Positions 13,382 through 13,814 of a stretch of DNA of 13,814 nt are shown in pieces. The position numbers were made by a program, and so were the translations under genes. This DNA comes from an uncultured Erysipelotrichaceae bacterium (GTDB taxonomy: Bacteria; Bacillota_I; Bacilli_A; Erysipelotrichales; Erysipelotrichaceae). Position 1 is the stretch's first letter. Each line of letters opens with the position of its first letter. The notes under the pieces are model-generated. The model worked only from the letters and a program-made list of their open reading frames with translations, was not told where the DNA came from and did no database searches. The stretch covers positions 1 to 13,814 of the forward strand of contig CADBMY010000016.1 in the NCBI GenBank assembly GCA_902795905.1, given 5' to 3'.

Positions 13382-13408
13382 TTAGCACACTGATGTTGAC
13401 AGTGCTAA
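13382..13408. promoter_or_regulatory. CIRCE element 1 (HrcA operator)
   Basis: TTAGCACAC-N9-CAGTGCTAA matches the CIRCE consensus TTAGCACTC-N9-GAGTGCTAA at 16 of 18 arm positions. The palindrome extends two bases further on each side (TT...AA). Its right half contains the -35 box of the hrcA promoter, so HrcA bound here would block RNA polymerase. Confidence 0.95.
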
Positions 13409-13424
13409 AAGGGTGTTATATACT
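13396..13424 (+). promoter_or_regulatory. Consensus vegetative promoter of hrcA
   Basis: TTGACA (13396-13401), a 17-base spacer and TATACT (13419-13424) form a near-ideal housekeeping-sigma promoter. It is sandwiched between the two CIRCE elements, which implies strong basal capacity held down by HrcA. Confidence 0.93.
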
Positions 13425-13425
13425 T

Positions 13426-13452
13426 TTAGCAGTCGGACAGATAGAATGCTAA
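13426..13452. promoter_or_regulatory. CIRCE element 2, degenerate
   Basis: TTAGCAGTC-N9-GAATGCTAA keeps the CIRCE geometry exactly, with 15 bases between the TTAGCA and TGCTAA arms. Inner arm bases deviate (GTC and GAA for CTC and GAG). It covers the transcription start and abuts the ribosome binding site AAAGGAGG (13451-13458), sharing two bases with it. Its centre is 44 bp from that of element 1. Confidence 0.88.
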
Positions 13453-13467
13453 AGGAGGCGGAGAGAA

Positions 13468-13814
13468 ATGTTGACACCGAGAAGAATCGAGATCTTTAAA
13501 GCAATTGTTGACGAATACATCCGCACTGCGGAGCCTGTCGGCTCCAAAGCTCTCCAGACTAAGTACCACCTGCCGTATTCCAGCGCCACGATCAGAAATG
13601 ACATGCAGGTCCTGGAAGAGATGGGATACCTCGAGAAGACACATACGTCGAGCGGACGTATCCCCAGTACGCAGGGTTACCGGTTCTACTGCGAGAATCT
13701 CTTGAGCAATACCGGTCTTGATAAACGCATGGAGGTCGCGATCAGGGATGCCTTCGACGCTTCGAATATGAATATAGAAGAAGCTGTGCATCTGAGCTGT
13801 GAGATCCTGTCAGA
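13468..13814 (+). CDS. hrcA: Heat-inducible transcription repressor HrcA, N-terminal part (3' end outside window)
   Basis: The frame from ATG 13468 stays open to the end of the window, giving 115 residues of a protein usually about 340 long. AAGGAGG lies 9 bases upstream. The N-terminal winged helix is intact and characteristic: MLTPRRIEIFKAIVDEYI, EPVGSKAL, then YSSATIRNDMQVLEEMGYLEK and the HTSSGRIPSTQGYRFY segment (about residues 60-75), highly conserved in HrcA. HrcA dimers bind CIRCE and repress class I heat-shock genes; GroEL keeps HrcA active. Both CIRCE elements just upstream indicate autoregulation. In Firmicutes hrcA normally heads an operon with grpE, dnaK and dnaJ, which would lie beyond the window. 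Confidence 0.97.
   Translation, partial: MLTPRRIEIFKAIVDEYIRTAEPVGSKALQTKYHLPYSSATIRNDMQVLEEMGYLEKTHTSSGRIPSTQGYRFYCENLLSNTGLDKRMEVAIRDAFDASNMNIEEAVHLSCEILS

Noticed and set aside
1..13814. tRNA, rRNA, CRISPR array, insertion sequence or phage genes
   Set aside because: I found no cloverleaf-like sequence, spaced repeats of CRISPR size, transposase motifs or terminal inverted repeats. The window looks like ordinary chromosome.

Overview
The window reads as one co-directional stretch (all genes on the + strand) of a Bacillota (Firmicutes) chromosome. Signs are the AAGGAGG-type ribosome binding sites, lipobox-bearing solute-binding lipoproteins, YtrA-type GntR and BlaI/M56 regulators, a CIRCE-controlled hrcA, and dense Rho-independent terminators. 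Base composition looks moderate and even throughout, with no sign of a mobile element, phage, CRISPR, tRNA or rRNA. An Erysipelotrichia-like or related gut Firmicute is my guess; the sequence alone does not settle it.

Layout: (1) 1-291, 3' end of coaD (coenzyme A synthesis), closed by a terminator. (2) 430-957, two-TM protein with a YcxB-like tail. (3) 1065-4718, LysR regulator, orphan oligopeptide-type solute-binding lipoprotein, and cytosolic SGNH hydrolase, separated by hairpins. (4) 4827-7899, tightly coupled four-gene operon: YtrA-like GntR repressor, ABC ATPase, ABC permease with a large C-terminal domain, and a stand-alone OmpR/PhoB-type winged-helix protein with no receiver domain. 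Its promoter carries four tandem 9-bp TAGTACA repeats. (5) 8099-10354, polar amino acid importer operon (permease, ATPase, lipoprotein). (6) 10459-10668, 69-residue two-TM protein. (7) 10774-13318, BlaI/MecI-type repressor and M56 (BlaR1-type) membrane metallopeptidase, whose C-terminus is not the usual penicillin-binding sensor; two matched 18-bp palindromes sit in its promoter. (8) 13468-end, hrcA start behind a textbook promoter with two CIRCE-type elements.

How they fit: modules 4 and 7 both have the architecture of envelope-stress or antibiotic-sensing systems (repressor plus membrane effector or sensor in one autoregulated operon). Modules 3 and 5 concern uptake of peptides and amino acids. 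The most promising candidates for undescribed biology are the receiver-less winged-helix protein fused translationally to a GntR-ABC operon, and the BlaI/M56 pair with novel operators, a non-beta-lactam ectodomain and an altered cleavage-site region. These functional readings are inferences from family architecture.
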